Shown one piece after another: positions 42,817 through 53,099 of a DNA stretch of 64,000 nt. The DNA lies in assembly GCF_000620065.1 (NCBI RefSeq), contig NZ_JHVI01000007.1, positions 2,501 to 66,500 on the forward strand, given 5' to 3'. The notes under the pieces were generated by a model. It worked only from the letters and a program-made list of their open reading frames with translations. It was not told the origin of the DNA and ran no database searches. This DNA is from Meiothermus cerbereus DSM 11376 (GTDB lineage Bacteria; Deinococcota; Deinococci; Deinococcales; Thermaceae). The position numbers and the translations under genes were made by a program. Within the stretch, counting starts at the first letter, position 1. Each line of letters starts with the position of its first letter.

Positions 42817-44136
42817 ATGCAGACTGTTGTAGACCCAAAAACCCTTTTGTTAAAGCGCATTGAAGATAAAACCGCCGTGGTCGGCGTGGTAGGCATGGGC
42901 TACGTGGGCCTGCCTTTTGCTGTCGAGAAGGCCAAGGTGGGCTACCGCGTGGTGGGCATTGACCGCAGCGCCAAACGGGTAGAAATGATTAATCAGGGCC
43001 ACAACTATATCGGCGACGTAAAAGACGAGGATTTGCGCGAGCTAGTGGCCCAGGGCTTGATTCGCGCCACCACCAGCTTCGAGGTAGTGCCTGAGCTCGA
43101 TGTGGTGGTGATTGCCGTGCCCACTCCCCTCACCAAGAACCTGGTGCCCGATTTGCAGTACGTGGAGGGCGTAACCCGCGAAATTGCCAGGTATCTGCGG
43201 CCCGGCCAGCTTGTCAGCCTCGAGTCCACCACCTACCCCGGTACCACCGAGGAAGTGATGCTGCCCATCCTGGAGCAAAGCGGGCTCAAGCTGAACCAGG
43301 ACTTCTTCCTGGCCCATAGCCCCGAGCGGGTAGACCCGGGCAACGCCCGCTACACCACCAAAAACACCAACAAGGTGGTGGGCGGGGTGGGGCCGGAGAG
43401 CCTCGAGGTAGCGGTGGCCTTTTACAGCAAAACCATTGACCACGTGGTACCGGTGAGCAGCGCCAAAGCAGCCGAGATGGTCAAGGTCTTCGAAAATACC
43501 TTCCGGGCCGTAAACATCGCTCTGGTCAACGAGTTAACCCTTTTGTGTGACCGCATGGACTTGAATGTCTGGGAGGTGCTGGACGCAGCTTTTACCAAGC
43601 CCTTTGGCATCATGCCCTTCTACCCTGGCCCCGGCGTGGGCGGCCACTGCATCCCGCTGGATCCGCACTACCTCGAGTGGAAGGCCAAGGAGTACAACTT
43701 CAACACTCACTTCATCAACCTGGCCGGCGAAATTAACCGTAAAATGCCAGAGTTTACGGTAGACAAGGCGGCTCGAGTGCTGAGCCAGCACGGCAAGCCC
43801 TTGCAGGGCGCCAAGGTGGTGCTGCTGGGTATGGCCTACAAGGCCAACCTGGACGACTACCGCGAAAGTCCGGCCATCGAGGTCTTCAAGCTCCTGCAAA
43901 AGCGGGGCGCCGAGGTGGTCTTCCACGATAGCTGGACACCGCACGTCGAAGAACATGGCCTGGTCGCTGATAGCGTTGAGCTTACCGACGAGCTGCTGCA
44001 AAACGCCGACCTGGTTATCATTACCACCAACCACAAAAACGTGGACTATGCCCGCGTGGTGGCGCTATCCAAGGTGGTGCTCGATACCCGCTACGCCACC
44101 CGTGGCCTCAAAGCCGACAATGTGGTGCTCTTGTAA
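42817..44136 (+). CDS. wbpA: UDP-N-acetylglucosamine 6-dehydrogenase (WbpA-like)
   Basis: The 439-residue nucleotide-sugar dehydrogenase has the NAD-binding 'GVVGMGYVGLPFAVEKAKVG', the catalytic cysteine in GPGVGGHCIPLDP, and the C-terminal UDP-binding domain. It oxidises C-6 of a UDP-HexNAc twice to the uronic acid. Its neighbours (wbpB, wbpD, wbpE) fix the substrate as UDP-GlcNAc, giving UDP-GlcNAcA. It lies 9 bases after the glycosyltransferase stop, with AGGAGA before the ATG. Confidence 0.9.
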   Translation: MQTVVDPKTLLLKRIEDKTAVVGVVGMGYVGLPFAVEKAKVGYRVVGIDRSAKRVEMINQGHNYIGDVKDEDLRELVAQGLIRATTSFEVVPELDVVVIAVPTPLTKNLVPDLQYVEGVTREIARYLRPGQLVSLESTTYPGTTEEVMLPILEQSGLKLNQDFFLAHSPERVDPGNARYTTKNTNKVVGGVGPESLEVAVAFYSKTIDHVVPVSSAKAAEMVKVFENTFRAVNIALVNELTLLCDRMDLNVWEVLDAAFTKPFGIMPFYPGPGVGGHCIPLDPHYLEWKAKEYNFNTHFINLAGEINRKMPEFTVDKAARVLSQHGKPLQGAKVVLLGMAYKANLDDYRESPAIEVFKLLQKRGAEVVFHDSWTPHVEEHGLVADSVELTDELLQNADLVIITTNHKNVDYARVVALSKVVLDTRYATRGLKADNVVLL

Positions 44137-44145
44137 GGGGGAATT

Positions 44146-45090
44146 ATGAAGAATTTTGCATTGATTGGCGCGGCGGGCTACATCGCACCCCGCCACCTCA
44201 AGGCCATCAAGGACACCGGTAACAACCTCGTCGCCGCGCTCGACCCGTTTGACTCGGTGGGCATCCTGGACGCGTACTTCCCCGAGGCCGAGTTTTTTAC
44301 CCAGCCCGAGCTTTTTGAGGACTACCTCTACAGCCTGCGCGGCACCCCTCAGCAGGTCGATTATGTGAGCATCGCCAGCCCCAACTACCTGCACAATGCC
44401 CATATCCGCATGGCTTTGCGGGCAGGTGCCGACGCCATCTGCGAGAAGCCCCTGGTGCTCAAACCCGAAGAAATTCTACAGCTCAAAGACCTCGAGGCCG
44501 AGACCGGGCGGCGGGTTTGGACCATTTTGCAGCTTCGCACCCACGAGGCTTTGCTTAGCCTGCAGTCTCGTCTGCAGGCTAAGCCCCAGTGCAAATACCA
44601 GCTCGACCTGACCTACATCACCAGCCGCGGCACCTGGTACCTGCGGAGCTGGAAGGGCCGCACCGAGCAGTCGGGGGGCCTGGCCACCAACATCGGGGTG
44701 CACTTCTTCGATATGCTCACCTGGCTTTTTGGCAGGGTACAGCAGATAGAGGTGCACCGCCGGGACGACACCGTGGCCTCAGGCTACCTCGAGCTAGAAC
44801 AAGCCCAGGTGCGCTGGTTCCTTTCAATAGACGTGGGCTACGTACCTGCCGCCCTCAGGGCCCAGGGCAAGCGCACCTACCGCTCAATGCGCTTAGACGG
44901 TGAAGAAATTGAGTTCTCCGATGGCTTTACCGAGCTGCACACCCGCGTCTACGAGCGCACCCTGGCTGGTAAGGGCTTTGGCCTGGACGATACCTACCAG
45001 GCCATTGCGACTGTGGCGCAAATCCGCACACTGCCCCTGTCGAGCCAAGCCTCCACCATGCACCCATTCCTCCAGACGGTCAAGCAATAG
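44146..45090 (+). CDS. wbpB: UDP-GlcNAcA 3-dehydrogenase (WbpB/WlbA-like)
   Basis: The 314-residue Gfo/Idh/MocA protein has the N-terminal Rossmann fold ('[21 protein letters not shown]') and the family EKP motif in '[15 protein letters not shown]'. Relatives oxidise C-3 of UDP-GlcNAcA to the 3-keto sugar with 2-oxoglutarate recycling NAD; WlbA from Thermus thermophilus has been studied structurally. Immediately downstream are the matching acetyltransferase and aminotransferase. GGGGG/AATT before the ATG gives a fair ribosome site. Confidence 0.9.
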   Translation: MKNFALIGAAGYIAPRHLKAIKDTGNNLVAALDPFDSVGILDAYFPEAEFFTQPELFEDYLYSLRGTPQQVDYVSIASPNYLHNAHIRMALRAGADAICEKPLVLKPEEILQLKDLEAETGRRVWTILQLRTHEALLSLQSRLQAKPQCKYQLDLTYITSRGTWYLRSWKGRTEQSGGLATNIGVHFFDMLTWLFGRVQQIEVHRRDDTVASGYLELEQAQVRWFLSIDVGYVPAALRAQGKRTYRSMRLDGEEIEFSDGFTELHTRVYERTLAGKGFGLDDTYQAIATVAQIRTLPLSSQASTMHPFLQTVKQ

Positions 45091-45091
45091 T

Positions 45092-45670
45092 ATGGACTAC
45101 TTCAAGCACGAGACCGCTATTGTAGATGAAGGCGCCCAGATTGGCCGGGGCACTAAAATCTGGCACTTTAGCCATATTAGTGCTAAGGCCATTATCGGGG
45201 AGAATTGCAGCCTGGGACAAAACGTATACGTTGCCAACAACGTGGTGATTGGCAACGGGGTCAAGATTCAAAACAACGTCTCGGTGTACGAGGGGGTAAT
45301 CCTGGAAGACTACGTGTTCTGCGGCCCTAGCATGGTGTTTACCAACGTCCTGACCCCCCGCAGCGAGTTCCCCCGCAACACCGCAGCCGACTACGGCCGC
45401 ATCCTGGTCAAGCGAGGAGCCAGCATTGGCGCCAACGCCACCATCGTTACCGGCGTTACCCTGCACGAGGGGGCTTTTGTCGCTGCGGGCGCTGTGGTCA
45501 CCAAAGACGTACCGGCCTATGCCATCGTGGCTGGCGTTCCTGCCCGGGTGATCGGCTGGATGAGCGCCTACGGTGACCGCCTGGACTTTAGCCAAAGCGA
45601 CACCGTAACCGACTCACAGGGGCACGTTTATCAGAAAGTGGGCCCCCTCGAAGTACGGAGGATCAAGTGA
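45092..45670 (+). CDS. wbpD: UDP-sugar 3-N-acetyltransferase (WbpD/WlbB-like)
   Basis: The 192-residue protein is a left-handed beta-helix acyltransferase built from hexapeptide repeats ('[20 protein letters not shown]', '[18 protein letters not shown]', '[14 protein letters not shown]'). It acetylates the 3-amino group of UDP-GlcNAc3NA using acetyl-CoA. The start is the ATG at 45092, two bases after the wbpB stop; upstream in-frame sequence is wbpB read in another frame. The stop overlaps the wbpE start (GTGA). Confidence 0.9.
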   Translation: MDYFKHETAIVDEGAQIGRGTKIWHFSHISAKAIIGENCSLGQNVYVANNVVIGNGVKIQNNVSVYEGVILEDYVFCGPSMVFTNVLTPRSEFPRNTAADYGRILVKRGASIGANATIVTGVTLHEGAFVAAGAVVTKDVPAYAIVAGVPARVIGWMSAYGDRLDFSQSDTVTDSQGHVYQKVGPLEVRRIK

Positions 45671-46815
45671 AGACCCTGACCCAGATTCCCATCCTTGACC
45701 TGAGCGCAGAGGTAAACGAGCTGTGGGACGAGCTCAACGCGGCCATACAGCGGGTTCTGCGCTCTACCCAGTTCATCATGGGGCCGGAGGTGGGGGAGCT
45801 CGAGCGCCAGCTTGCCCAGTACCTGGGGGTAAAGCACACAGTAGCCCTGAACTCCGGCACCGATGCCCTGATTATCGGCCTGCGGGCGCTGGGGGTTGGG
45901 CCTGGAGACGAGGTGATTACCAGTCCTTTTACCTTTTTTGCCACCGCCGAGGCCATTAGCCTGCTGGGTGCCAACCCGGTATTTGTGGACATCGACCCCC
46001 AGAGCTTCAACCTGAACCCCGAGTTGCTCGAGGCGGCCATCACCCCCCAAACCAAGGCCATTATTCCGGTGCACTTGTACGGAAACCCAGCCGCCATGGG
46101 CAAGATACTGGAAATCGCTGGTCGGCATGGTCTGAAGGTGCTGGAAGACTGCGCCCAGTCGTTTGGCGCCCGCTACGAGGGCTGTGCGGGATGCGACTGC
46201 AACCCAGGCCCGCTGCTGCACCGCTTTACCGGAACCCTGGGCGACGTGGGGGCTTTTTCCTTCTTTCCCTCCAAAAACCTGGGGGCCTACGGCGACGGGG
46301 GCCTTCTGGTCACCTCCGACGACACGGTGGCCGAGCAGGCCCGGATGCTGCGGGCCCACGGTTCGCGCAAGAAATACCACAACGAAGCGGTGGGGTATAA
46401 CTCGAGGCTGGACACCCTGCAAGCCGCCATTTTGCTGGTCAAGCTGCCCCATCTAAAGCGCTACAACCAAGCCCGCCGAACCATCGCCCAGCGCTACAAC
46501 GACGGCCTGGCTGGCCTCGAGGGCCTCGTCACCCCAACCCTGAGCCCCGGGCATATCTTCCACCAATACACCGTGCGGGTACTGGGCAACAAGCGTGATG
46601 CGGTGCAGGCCCGGCTGGCCGAACTTGGGGTGGGCACCATGGTCTACTACCCGGTGCCGCTGCACAAGCTGCCCATCTACCAGCCGCTGGGGCTAAACCT
46701 GCCCGAAAGCGAGCGGGCAGCAAGAGAGGTGCTCTCGTTGCCCATCTGGCCGCAAATGCAGCAGGAAACCCAGATGGCGGTTATCGAGGCGGTAAGAACC
46801 GCGTTGCAGGGTTAG
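45667..46815 (+). CDS. wbpE: UDP-3-keto-GlcNAcA aminotransferase (WbpE/WlbC-like)
   Basis: The 382-residue DegT-family PLP enzyme has '[19 protein letters not shown]', [10 protein letters not shown] and the Schiff-base lysine in '[15 protein letters not shown]'. With its neighbours it aminates the 3-keto sugar to UDP-GlcNAc3NA, which wbpD then acetylates. An insertion with four cysteines ('[10 protein letters not shown]' and nearby) between the aspartate and lysine motifs is unusual for the family. The start is the GTG overlapping the wbpD stop. Confidence 0.9.
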   Translation: MKTLTQIPILDLSAEVNELWDELNAAIQRVLRSTQFIMGPEVGELERQLAQYLGVKHTVALNSGTDALIIGLRALGVGPGDEVITSPFTFFATAEAISLLGANPVFVDIDPQSFNLNPELLEAAITPQTKAIIPVHLYGNPAAMGKILEIAGRHGLKVLEDCAQSFGARYEGCAGCDCNPGPLLHRFTGTLGDVGAFSFFPSKNLGAYGDGGLLVTSDDTVAEQARMLRAHGSRKKYHNEAVGYNSRLDTLQAAILLVKLPHLKRYNQARRTIAQRYNDGLAGLEGLVTPTLSPGHIFHQYTVRVLGNKRDAVQARLAELGVGTMVYYPVPLHKLPIYQPLGLNLPESERAAREVLSLPIWPQMQQETQMAVIEAVRTALQG

Positions 46816-46853
46816 GTGTATAGACCGAAACGGGCTGGAGGGAGGAAGCGCTT

Positions 46854-48764
46854 TTGTGTGGTATTGCTGGTATCGCTTTACGTAAGCCGGGGGCCCTGAA
46901 CTGGGCTGGCCGGGCGCTACAGGGTCTGCACCACCGTGGCCCGGACGATCAGGGCTGGCTGGCCTGGAGCCCCGCCGCTGCGGCCAGCCGGGGCAAGACC
47001 TGGGACGGGGCCCAGGGATCGGTGCTGCTGGTACACCGGCGGCTTTCCATCCTCGACCTGTCCGAACTGGGCTGGCAGCCCATGTCGAGCCCGGATGAGC
47101 GCTACCACCTGGTGTATAACGGCGAGATTTACAACTACCTCGAGCTGCGCCAAGAACTACAGGCCCTGGGTTATTGCTTCCGCTCCCACTCCGATACCGA
47201 GGTGCTGCTGGCAGCCTGGGCCCACTGGGGCCCGGCATCCTTAAAGCGTCTGGTGGGCATGTTCGCTTTTGCCGTGCTGGACACCCGGGAGCAGAGCCTT
47301 CATCTGGTGCGGGATTTTTTTGGGATCAAGCCGCTGTATTACTCGGCTTTTGCCGAAGGCGTGGGCTTTGCTTCCGAAATTCCGGTGCTGCTGGAGCTGC
47401 CGGGGGTTCGCCGCCAGGCCAACCCCGAGCGCCTTTACCGCTATTTGCGCTTTGGCCTGACCGATGATGGTGCACAAACGCTCTTTTCGGACATCCAGCA
47501 GCTTCCCGCCGCGCACTACCTGCGGCTCGATCTGAACAACCTGCGGCTTACGGAACCCCAGCGCTACTGGCAGCCCACCCTACAAAGCCCCCTCGAGCTC
47601 TCCTTTGAGGAGGCTGCCGAAGCTGTGCGGGAAGAGTTTTTGGAGAACGTGCGGCTGCATCTGCGCTCGGACGTGCCGGTCGGTGCAGCCCTTTCGGGGG
47701 GCATCGACTCCTCGGCCATCGTCATGGCCATGCGCCAGCTCGAGCCCAACCTCGAGCTGCACACCTTTACCTACGTGGCCGATAACGGCGTCTCGGAGGA
47801 GCACTGGGCCGACTTGGTGGGGCAGGCTGCCGGGGTTCAGGCCCACAAGGTTAAGCCCAGCGCCCCCGAGCTGGTAGCCGACCTGGACCACCTGGTGCAG
47901 GTGCAGGGTGAACCGTTTGGCTCCACCAGCATTTATGCCCAGTACCGGGTTTTTCGGCTGGCCCAGGAAGCCGGCATTAAGGTGATGCTGGACGGTCAGG
48001 GGGCCGATGAGGTGCTGGCGGGCTATGCGGTGTACGGCGGCGCCCGCCTGGCCTCCCTGGTGCGGCAAGGAAAGTGGCTCGAGGCCCTGGCCTTCCTGCG
48101 CGCAAGCCAGCTCGAGCCCGCCCTGAAGGACACCTGGAAAAGCGCAATTGGCTTTTTGATCCCGCCCGGCCTCGAGCCCCTGGCCCGTCGGCTGGCAGGA
48201 CAGGAACTCACCCCGCCCTGGCTCAACTCCGCCTGGTTTACCGAACGCAACGTACAGCTCGTCTCACCCCGTGCCGCCCACAGACGGGATGTGCTGCGCC
48301 ACGAGCTGCTGCAGTCCCTTACCGAGACCAGCCTGCCCAAGCTCCTGCGCTACGAAGACCGCAACTCCATGGCCCACTCCATCGAGAGCCGGGTGCCCTT
48401 CCTCACACCCAGGCTGGTGGAGCTGCTGCTCAACCTACCTGAGGCCTATGTCCTTTCGCCCCAGGGGCAGACCAAGGCCGTCTTCCGCCGGGCCATGCAG
48501 GGCCTGGTACCGCAGGCCATCCTGGAGCGCAAAGACAAGGTGGGGTTTGCCACCCCCGAGCAGCGCTGGTTGCAGCAGCTCGCCCCCTGGGTCAAACAAC
48601 TGCTGGACTCAGAAACCCTGAGCTGTATTGACCCCTTCCGTCAGGCCGCCGTAAAAGCGGAATTTGCCGCCATCCTGGCCGGGCACAAGCCGTTTGACTT
48701 CCGGGTCTGGCGCTGGATTAATCTGGTTGCCTGGGCCCGCACCTTTGACGTGCGCTTCGACTAA
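46854..48764 (+). CDS. asnB: Asparagine-synthase-like glutamine amidotransferase 1
   Basis: The 636-residue protein has the class II glutamine amidotransferase domain (nucleophile Cys2 in MCGIAGIA) and a synthetase domain with the ATP pyrophosphatase loop LSGGIDSSAI and 'LDGQGADEVLAGY'. Free-standing AsnB makes asparagine, but copies inside polysaccharide loci amidate uronic acids on the sugar. The gene sits in the operon between the wbp genes and a glycosyltransferase. The TTG start is supported by GGAGGGAGG upstream. Confidence 0.87.
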   Translation: MCGIAGIALRKPGALNWAGRALQGLHHRGPDDQGWLAWSPAAAASRGKTWDGAQGSVLLVHRRLSILDLSELGWQPMSSPDERYHLVYNGEIYNYLELRQELQALGYCFRSHSDTEVLLAAWAHWGPASLKRLVGMFAFAVLDTREQSLHLVRDFFGIKPLYYSAFAEGVGFASEIPVLLELPGVRRQANPERLYRYLRFGLTDDGAQTLFSDIQQLPAAHYLRLDLNNLRLTEPQRYWQPTLQSPLELSFEEAAEAVREEFLENVRLHLRSDVPVGAALSGGIDSSAIVMAMRQLEPNLELHTFTYVADNGVSEEHWADLVGQAAGVQAHKVKPSAPELVADLDHLVQVQGEPFGSTSIYAQYRVFRLAQEAGIKVMLDGQGADEVLAGYAVYGGARLASLVRQGKWLEALAFLRASQLEPALKDTWKSAIGFLIPPGLEPLARRLAGQELTPPWLNSAWFTERNVQLVSPRAAHRRDVLRHELLQSLTETSLPKLLRYEDRNSMAHSIESRVPFLTPRLVELLLNLPEAYVLSPQGQTKAVFRRAMQGLVPQAILERKDKVGFATPEQRWLQQLAPWVKQLLDSETLSCIDPFRQAAVKAEFAAILAGHKPFDFRVWRWINLVAWARTFDVRFD

Positions 48765-48803
48765 ACGCCCCGAACATCCCCTGTCCCTTAGCAAGGTCAT
48801 AAC

Positions 48804-49946
48804 ATGTCCCAACCACTGCCCAAGATCGTTCACCTCACCTCGGCACACCCCCCCTTTGACGTTCGTATTTTTCACCGGGCGTGTGTAAGCCTGGCCCAGG
48901 CCGGCTACCCAGTGGTTCTGGTGGTTCCCCACGAGCAGGATGAGGTGCGCGATGGCGTGCAGGTGCGGGCGGTAACCAAGACCAGGGGTCGCCTAGGCCG
49001 CATGCTGGGCACGGTCTGGGCGGTCTACAAACAGGCCCTGGCCGAGCAGGGGGACATCTACCACTTTCACGACCCCGAGCTGATTCCCATCGGGTTATTG
49101 CTGCGCCTGCAGGGCAAAAAAGTGGTCTACGATGTGCACGAAGACGTACCCACCGACATCCTCAGCAAAAACTGGATTCCCAAACCCTTACGCAGTCTGG
49201 TGGCTGGAGCCATACGGCTACTGGAACACCTGGCTGGCAAGCTCCTGAGCGGAGTTGTGGCGGTTACAAAGCCCATTGCCGAACGCTTCCCAGCCCACAA
49301 AACCATCCTGCTGCAAAACTTTCCACATCCGCAGGAGATTGCGCTTCTAGACCAGCCCTACCAGACACGGCCCGCCCGGGTGCTGTATGCCGGTAGCATC
49401 ACCGCCGTGCGGGGCTTGTTCGAGATGCTTCAGGCCATGCAGCACCTGCAGGATTCCCAGGTTCGGCTGACCCTGATCGGGGCCTTTGCTCCACAAAGCC
49501 TGGCCGCCGAAGCCGAAAAGCACCCCGGCTACCGCCAGGTGGAGTTTCTAGGTTACAAAAACCGCTCCGAAACCCTGGCCCTCTTGGCCAGCAGCCGCAT
49601 TGGCCTGGCTGTCCTGCACCCCATCCCCAGCTTTCTGGTTTCGCAGCCCACCAAACTGTACGAATACATGATGGCCGGAATACCCTTTGTGGCCTCCGAC
49701 TTCCCGCTCTGGCGGGAGTCGATAGGTAATGTCCCCTGCGGTCTATTTGTCGACCCCAAAGACCCCGGGGCCATTGCCGAAGCCATAAAGTGGCTGCTCG
49801 AACACCCCGCCGAGGCCGAGGCCATGGGGCAGCGTGGGCGGCAACTAATTATCGAGCGGCTCAACTGGGGGGTAGAGTTCGTCAAACTTACAGCGCTGTA
49901 CCAGCGCCTCTATAAGGCAGGTACCGCCCGTCGTCTGGAGGTCTGA
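48804..49946 (+). CDS. Family 4 glycosyltransferase (WbpH/GT-B type)
   Basis: The 380-residue GT-B protein begins 'KIVHLTSAHPPFDVRIFHRA' and has 'YHFHDPELIPIGLLLRLQGK', a donor-side 'ARVLYAGSITAVRGLFEML', and 'PTKLYEYMMAGIPFVASD'. This set is typical of capsule/O-antigen GT4 enzymes. The sugar is unknown. It follows asnB-1 by 39 bases; its stop TGA touches the ATG of asnB-2 without a gap. Confidence 0.87.
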   Translation: MSQPLPKIVHLTSAHPPFDVRIFHRACVSLAQAGYPVVLVVPHEQDEVRDGVQVRAVTKTRGRLGRMLGTVWAVYKQALAEQGDIYHFHDPELIPIGLLLRLQGKKVVYDVHEDVPTDILSKNWIPKPLRSLVAGAIRLLEHLAGKLLSGVVAVTKPIAERFPAHKTILLQNFPHPQEIALLDQPYQTRPARVLYAGSITAVRGLFEMLQAMQHLQDSQVRLTLIGAFAPQSLAAEAEKHPGYRQVEFLGYKNRSETLALLASSRIGLAVLHPIPSFLVSQPTKLYEYMMAGIPFVASDFPLWRESIGNVPCGLFVDPKDPGAIAEAIKWLLEHPAEAEAMGQRGRQLIIERLNWGVEFVKLTALYQRLYKAGTARRLEV

Positions 49947-51782
49947 ATGTGTGGCATTGCCGGGGCATTTTCCAGTAATCAGCCAGCGCCCATGCTGACG
50001 AAACTGGTCGGTGAGATCGTGGCCAGTCAGCTTGCGCGGGGCCCCGATCACCAGGCCGTGGTAGAACTGCCTCAGCCCGCTGGCCAACTGGTGCTGGGCC
50101 ACAACCGCCTGAGCATCATCGACCTGTCGGAGCACTCCAACCAGCCCCTGTGGGACCACAGCGGGCGCTACTGCATTGTGTTTAACGGCGAAATTTACAA
50201 CTACCTCGAGCTGCGCGCCGAGCTACAGGGCCTGGGCCACCGCTTTCAGACCCAGGGCGACACCGAGGTAATTCTGGAGGCCTATAAAGCCTGGGGCAAA
50301 GCGGCCTGGGAACGCTTTATCGGGATGTTCGCCTTTGCCCTGCTGGATACCAAAACCCAGGAAATCTGGCTGGTGCGCGACCGCTTTGGCGTCAAGCCCC
50401 TTTTTTACCGTCTGCAAGACGGCCTGCTGGCTTTTGCTTCCTCGACCGAGGCCCTGGCCCGGCACTTTGGCCTGTCCCCCAACCTGGAGTATGTCAGCAG
50501 GGGGCTGTATTACTACGTCTACGAAGACGATAGCGACATTTCGCCCTACATTGGTCTACACGCCCTACCCGCCGGTCACCACACCTGTGTGCAACTCAAC
50601 CAGCCAAAGGTTGAGCCCCAGCGCTACTACGACCTGAAGAGCCGGGCCGAGCAAAAAATACAGGCGCTAGAGGGCCTGGGAGAAAAAGCGCTGCTCGATG
50701 AGCTCGAGGCCACCCTACACACCGCCGTCCAGTTGCGCCTGCGTTCGGACGTGCCACTGGCCATCTCGCTCTCGGGCGGGCTGGACTCCTCGCTGGTAGC
50801 AGCCCTGGCAGCCCAGCAGCACGAGCAGGTGGTGGGCTTCTGCTATGGCCACCCCCAGGCCCCCCGCTCGGAGGGCCCCCTGGCCCAGGCCCTGGCGCAA
50901 AAAGCCGGAATCGAAGTGCATTTTGTCTGGCCCGAGCACTCCAAAGAGCAGCTCATCCAGGCCTTCGAAAAAACCCTGACCGCACAGGATGCACCCTTCC
51001 CCACCTTCAGCATCCTGGCACAAAACTTTGTCTATGAAGCAGCACGCGCCGAGGGCTACAAGGTGCTGTTGGGCGGGCAAGGGGGCGACGAGGGCTTTAT
51101 GGGCTACCGCAAGTTTTTCTTATTCCAGCTGCGCTATTTGCTCGCGCACAAGCGGTACGCCGAGCTGGCTGGCTTTGCTTTGGGACTAGCCCGGCTTTTG
51201 TCCGCAGAGATGTACAAGCTTGGCCTGTTCTGGCATAACCGCCAGCGTTATTTTGGGGGGCCACCCCAGGGCAATCTGCGCCTGCCGGAGGCTCGGCTGA
51301 CGCTTGGTGCCAACAGTAGTCAGGCCCCCTGGTTGAGGCAGATGCTCGATGTAACGCGCTATAGCCTGCCCACCCTGCTACGCTACGAAGACCGCAACTC
51401 GATGGGCCACAGCATCGAGAGCCGTCTGCCCTTTGTGGACTACCGGGTGCTCGAGCTGGGATTGGCCCTGCCGGTGCATCTCAAGCTGCGGCATGGCTAC
51501 GGCAAGTGGGCCCTGCGCCAGGTCGCACGCGGCAAGATTCCCGAGTCCATCCGCACGGCCCGTTACAAACGCGGCTTCGACGTTACCCAAAGCTGGCTGG
51601 CTACAGGTCTGGGACAGCATCTGCAGGAGCAAATACAGACCGCTGCACCCTTGCTGCGCGAGGTACTGAACCCCCAACTGAACCTGGCCCAAACCTATAC
51701 CCCCGCCCAGATGCAGCAACACCCCCGCCTGCTGGCCGAAGCCATCAGCCTGGTCTGGCTGGCCCGGAGGCTAAAGCGCTAA
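49947..51782 (+). CDS. asnB: Asparagine-synthase-like glutamine amidotransferase 2
   Basis: The 611-residue protein has the same architecture as its neighbour: Cys2 of MCGIAGAF, then 'SLSGGLDSSLVAALAA' and 'LLGGQGGDEGFMGYRK'. The two proteins differ strongly in sequence, so they are old paralogues, not a recent duplication. In polysaccharide loci such enzymes convert uronic acids to uronamides; two copies suggest two amidated sugars or two positions. GGAGG precedes the ATG directly. Confidence 0.87.
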   Translation: MCGIAGAFSSNQPAPMLTKLVGEIVASQLARGPDHQAVVELPQPAGQLVLGHNRLSIIDLSEHSNQPLWDHSGRYCIVFNGEIYNYLELRAELQGLGHRFQTQGDTEVILEAYKAWGKAAWERFIGMFAFALLDTKTQEIWLVRDRFGVKPLFYRLQDGLLAFASSTEALARHFGLSPNLEYVSRGLYYYVYEDDSDISPYIGLHALPAGHHTCVQLNQPKVEPQRYYDLKSRAEQKIQALEGLGEKALLDELEATLHTAVQLRLRSDVPLAISLSGGLDSSLVAALAAQQHEQVVGFCYGHPQAPRSEGPLAQALAQKAGIEVHFVWPEHSKEQLIQAFEKTLTAQDAPFPTFSILAQNFVYEAARAEGYKVLLGGQGGDEGFMGYRKFFLFQLRYLLAHKRYAELAGFALGLARLLSAEMYKLGLFWHNRQRYFGGPPQGNLRLPEARLTLGANSSQAPWLRQMLDVTRYSLPTLLRYEDRNSMGHSIESRLPFVDYRVLELGLALPVHLKLRHGYGKWALRQVARGKIPESIRTARYKRGFDVTQSWLATGLGQHLQEQIQTAAPLLREVLNPQLNLAQTYTPAQMQQHPRLLAEAISLVWLARRLKR

Positions 51783-51813
51783 ACCCGCCCGCCAGGAAGA
51801 AAACGGTGCACGC

Positions 51814-53034
51814 ATGGAAAAACGCATTCACTACTTAGATTGGTTGCGCCTCTTGGCAGTCTTCCTGGGGCTGGTGTTTCATGCCGGGCGACCTTTTGAC
51901 AGCTGGAGCTGGATCATCAAAGGCCCAGAAATCGGATGGCTGAGCTACTTTAACGAAGCCCTTACCACGGTGCGCCTGCCCCTGTTGTTTTTTGTTTCTG
52001 GCGCCGCCACCGTTTTCGCTTTACGCAAGGCTTCTGCCAGAGATTATACCCTGGATCGTTTCAAGCGCCTCATCATCCCTCTAGTGATGGGGGTTTTGCT
52101 CATCGTACCGCCACAACAATACATTCGGCGCCTGACCCTAGACCCCCACAACCCCCAGCATTTTGAAGGCAACTACGAGCAGTTTCTGACTGGCCCCTGG
52201 TGGGGCGATGGCAGTTTCTTGCTGGGCAACTTGCACACAGAACACCTGTGGTTTTTGTTGTATCTGTTTTACTTTTCGCTGCTGGCCCTGCCTATTTTTT
52301 TGTACCTCCGAAGCCCCCAGGGGTTGGGGCTGTTGGCCGGGCTCGAGCGCTGGTTCAAGCAGGCCCCCTGGCGAATCTGGCTCCTGGTCATCACCCCCAC
52401 CTTTTTGGGCGCCCTGCTCCCGCTGGGGCTGGGTTCGCATCCGGGCCTGGCCGAAGATCTGGCCAATCTCGGTTTTTACTTTCAACTATTTGTTCTGGGC
52501 TATGCCCTGTACCTGTGGCCCGGTCTGCAATCGGTTATCTTTGAGCAGCGCCGCAATTTTCTGCTGGCTGGCCTTGGTCTGGTTCTACTAAAAGCCTACC
52601 TCTATGTGGCCGTTCTTCACCGCAGTCTGATCGTCTCGAGCGAACTGCTTCCCTACCACGAACTCTACTGGTCCCTGCGCGATCTGGCTGCCCTGTCGCT
52701 AATCTTTGCCGTATTGGCTTACGCAAAGCAGTATCTCAATCAACCCTCGGCTTTCTTGAACAGGGCCCGCCACTGGGTTTATCCGTTCTACATCTGGCAT
52801 CAGACCGTTATTGTGGTGCTGGGGTATTTTGTGCTCAAGCTGGCCCTACCCGCAGGCTGGTTACATGTTTTGCTGCTGGTGAGTTCGTTGGTGGTTACCG
52901 CGCTCTTAAGCGAGCTGGTACAGCACAGCGCAATAAGCCGTTTTCTTTTTGGCATCCACCGCAAAATGGGCACCAACGCCAGCGCAGCCACCCCCCCTTC
53001 ACCTCAGGCGCCAGAAGCGAACCCACGCAATTAG
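51814..53034 (+). CDS. Acyltransferase-3-family sugar O-acyltransferase
   Basis: The 406-residue membrane protein has about ten helices and the acyltransferase-3 signature: 'HYLDWLRLLAVFLGLVFHAGRPFD' at the N-terminus (R/H active site) and the loop RWIWQ/PFYIWHQTVIVVLGY. These enzymes acetylate or succinylate polysaccharide hydroxyls using acyl-CoA from the cytosol. It ends the operon with a 3' neighbour on the opposite strand. It resembles the MdoC/OafA group. Confidence 0.85.
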   Translation: MEKRIHYLDWLRLLAVFLGLVFHAGRPFDSWSWIIKGPEIGWLSYFNEALTTVRLPLLFFVSGAATVFALRKASARDYTLDRFKRLIIPLVMGVLLIVPPQQYIRRLTLDPHNPQHFEGNYEQFLTGPWWGDGSFLLGNLHTEHLWFLLYLFYFSLLALPIFLYLRSPQGLGLLAGLERWFKQAPWRIWLLVITPTFLGALLPLGLGSHPGLAEDLANLGFYFQLFVLGYALYLWPGLQSVIFEQRRNFLLAGLGLVLLKAYLYVAVLHRSLIVSSELLPYHELYWSLRDLAALSLIFAVLAYAKQYLNQPSAFLNRARHWVYPFYIWHQTVIVVLGYFVLKLALPAGWLHVLLLVSSLVVTALLSELVQHSAISRFLFGIHRKMGTNASAATPPSPQAPEANPRN

Positions 53035-53099
53035 GCCGGAATCAACCCCGCCCATTCCACCGGATTTTTCCGGCGGCTCCCAAGCCCTGCAAAAACCCG

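Noticed and set aside
44900-45091. Long N-terminal extension of the WbpD-like acetyltransferase
   Set aside because: It is wbpB read in another frame; hexapeptide repeats begin right after the ATG at 45092.
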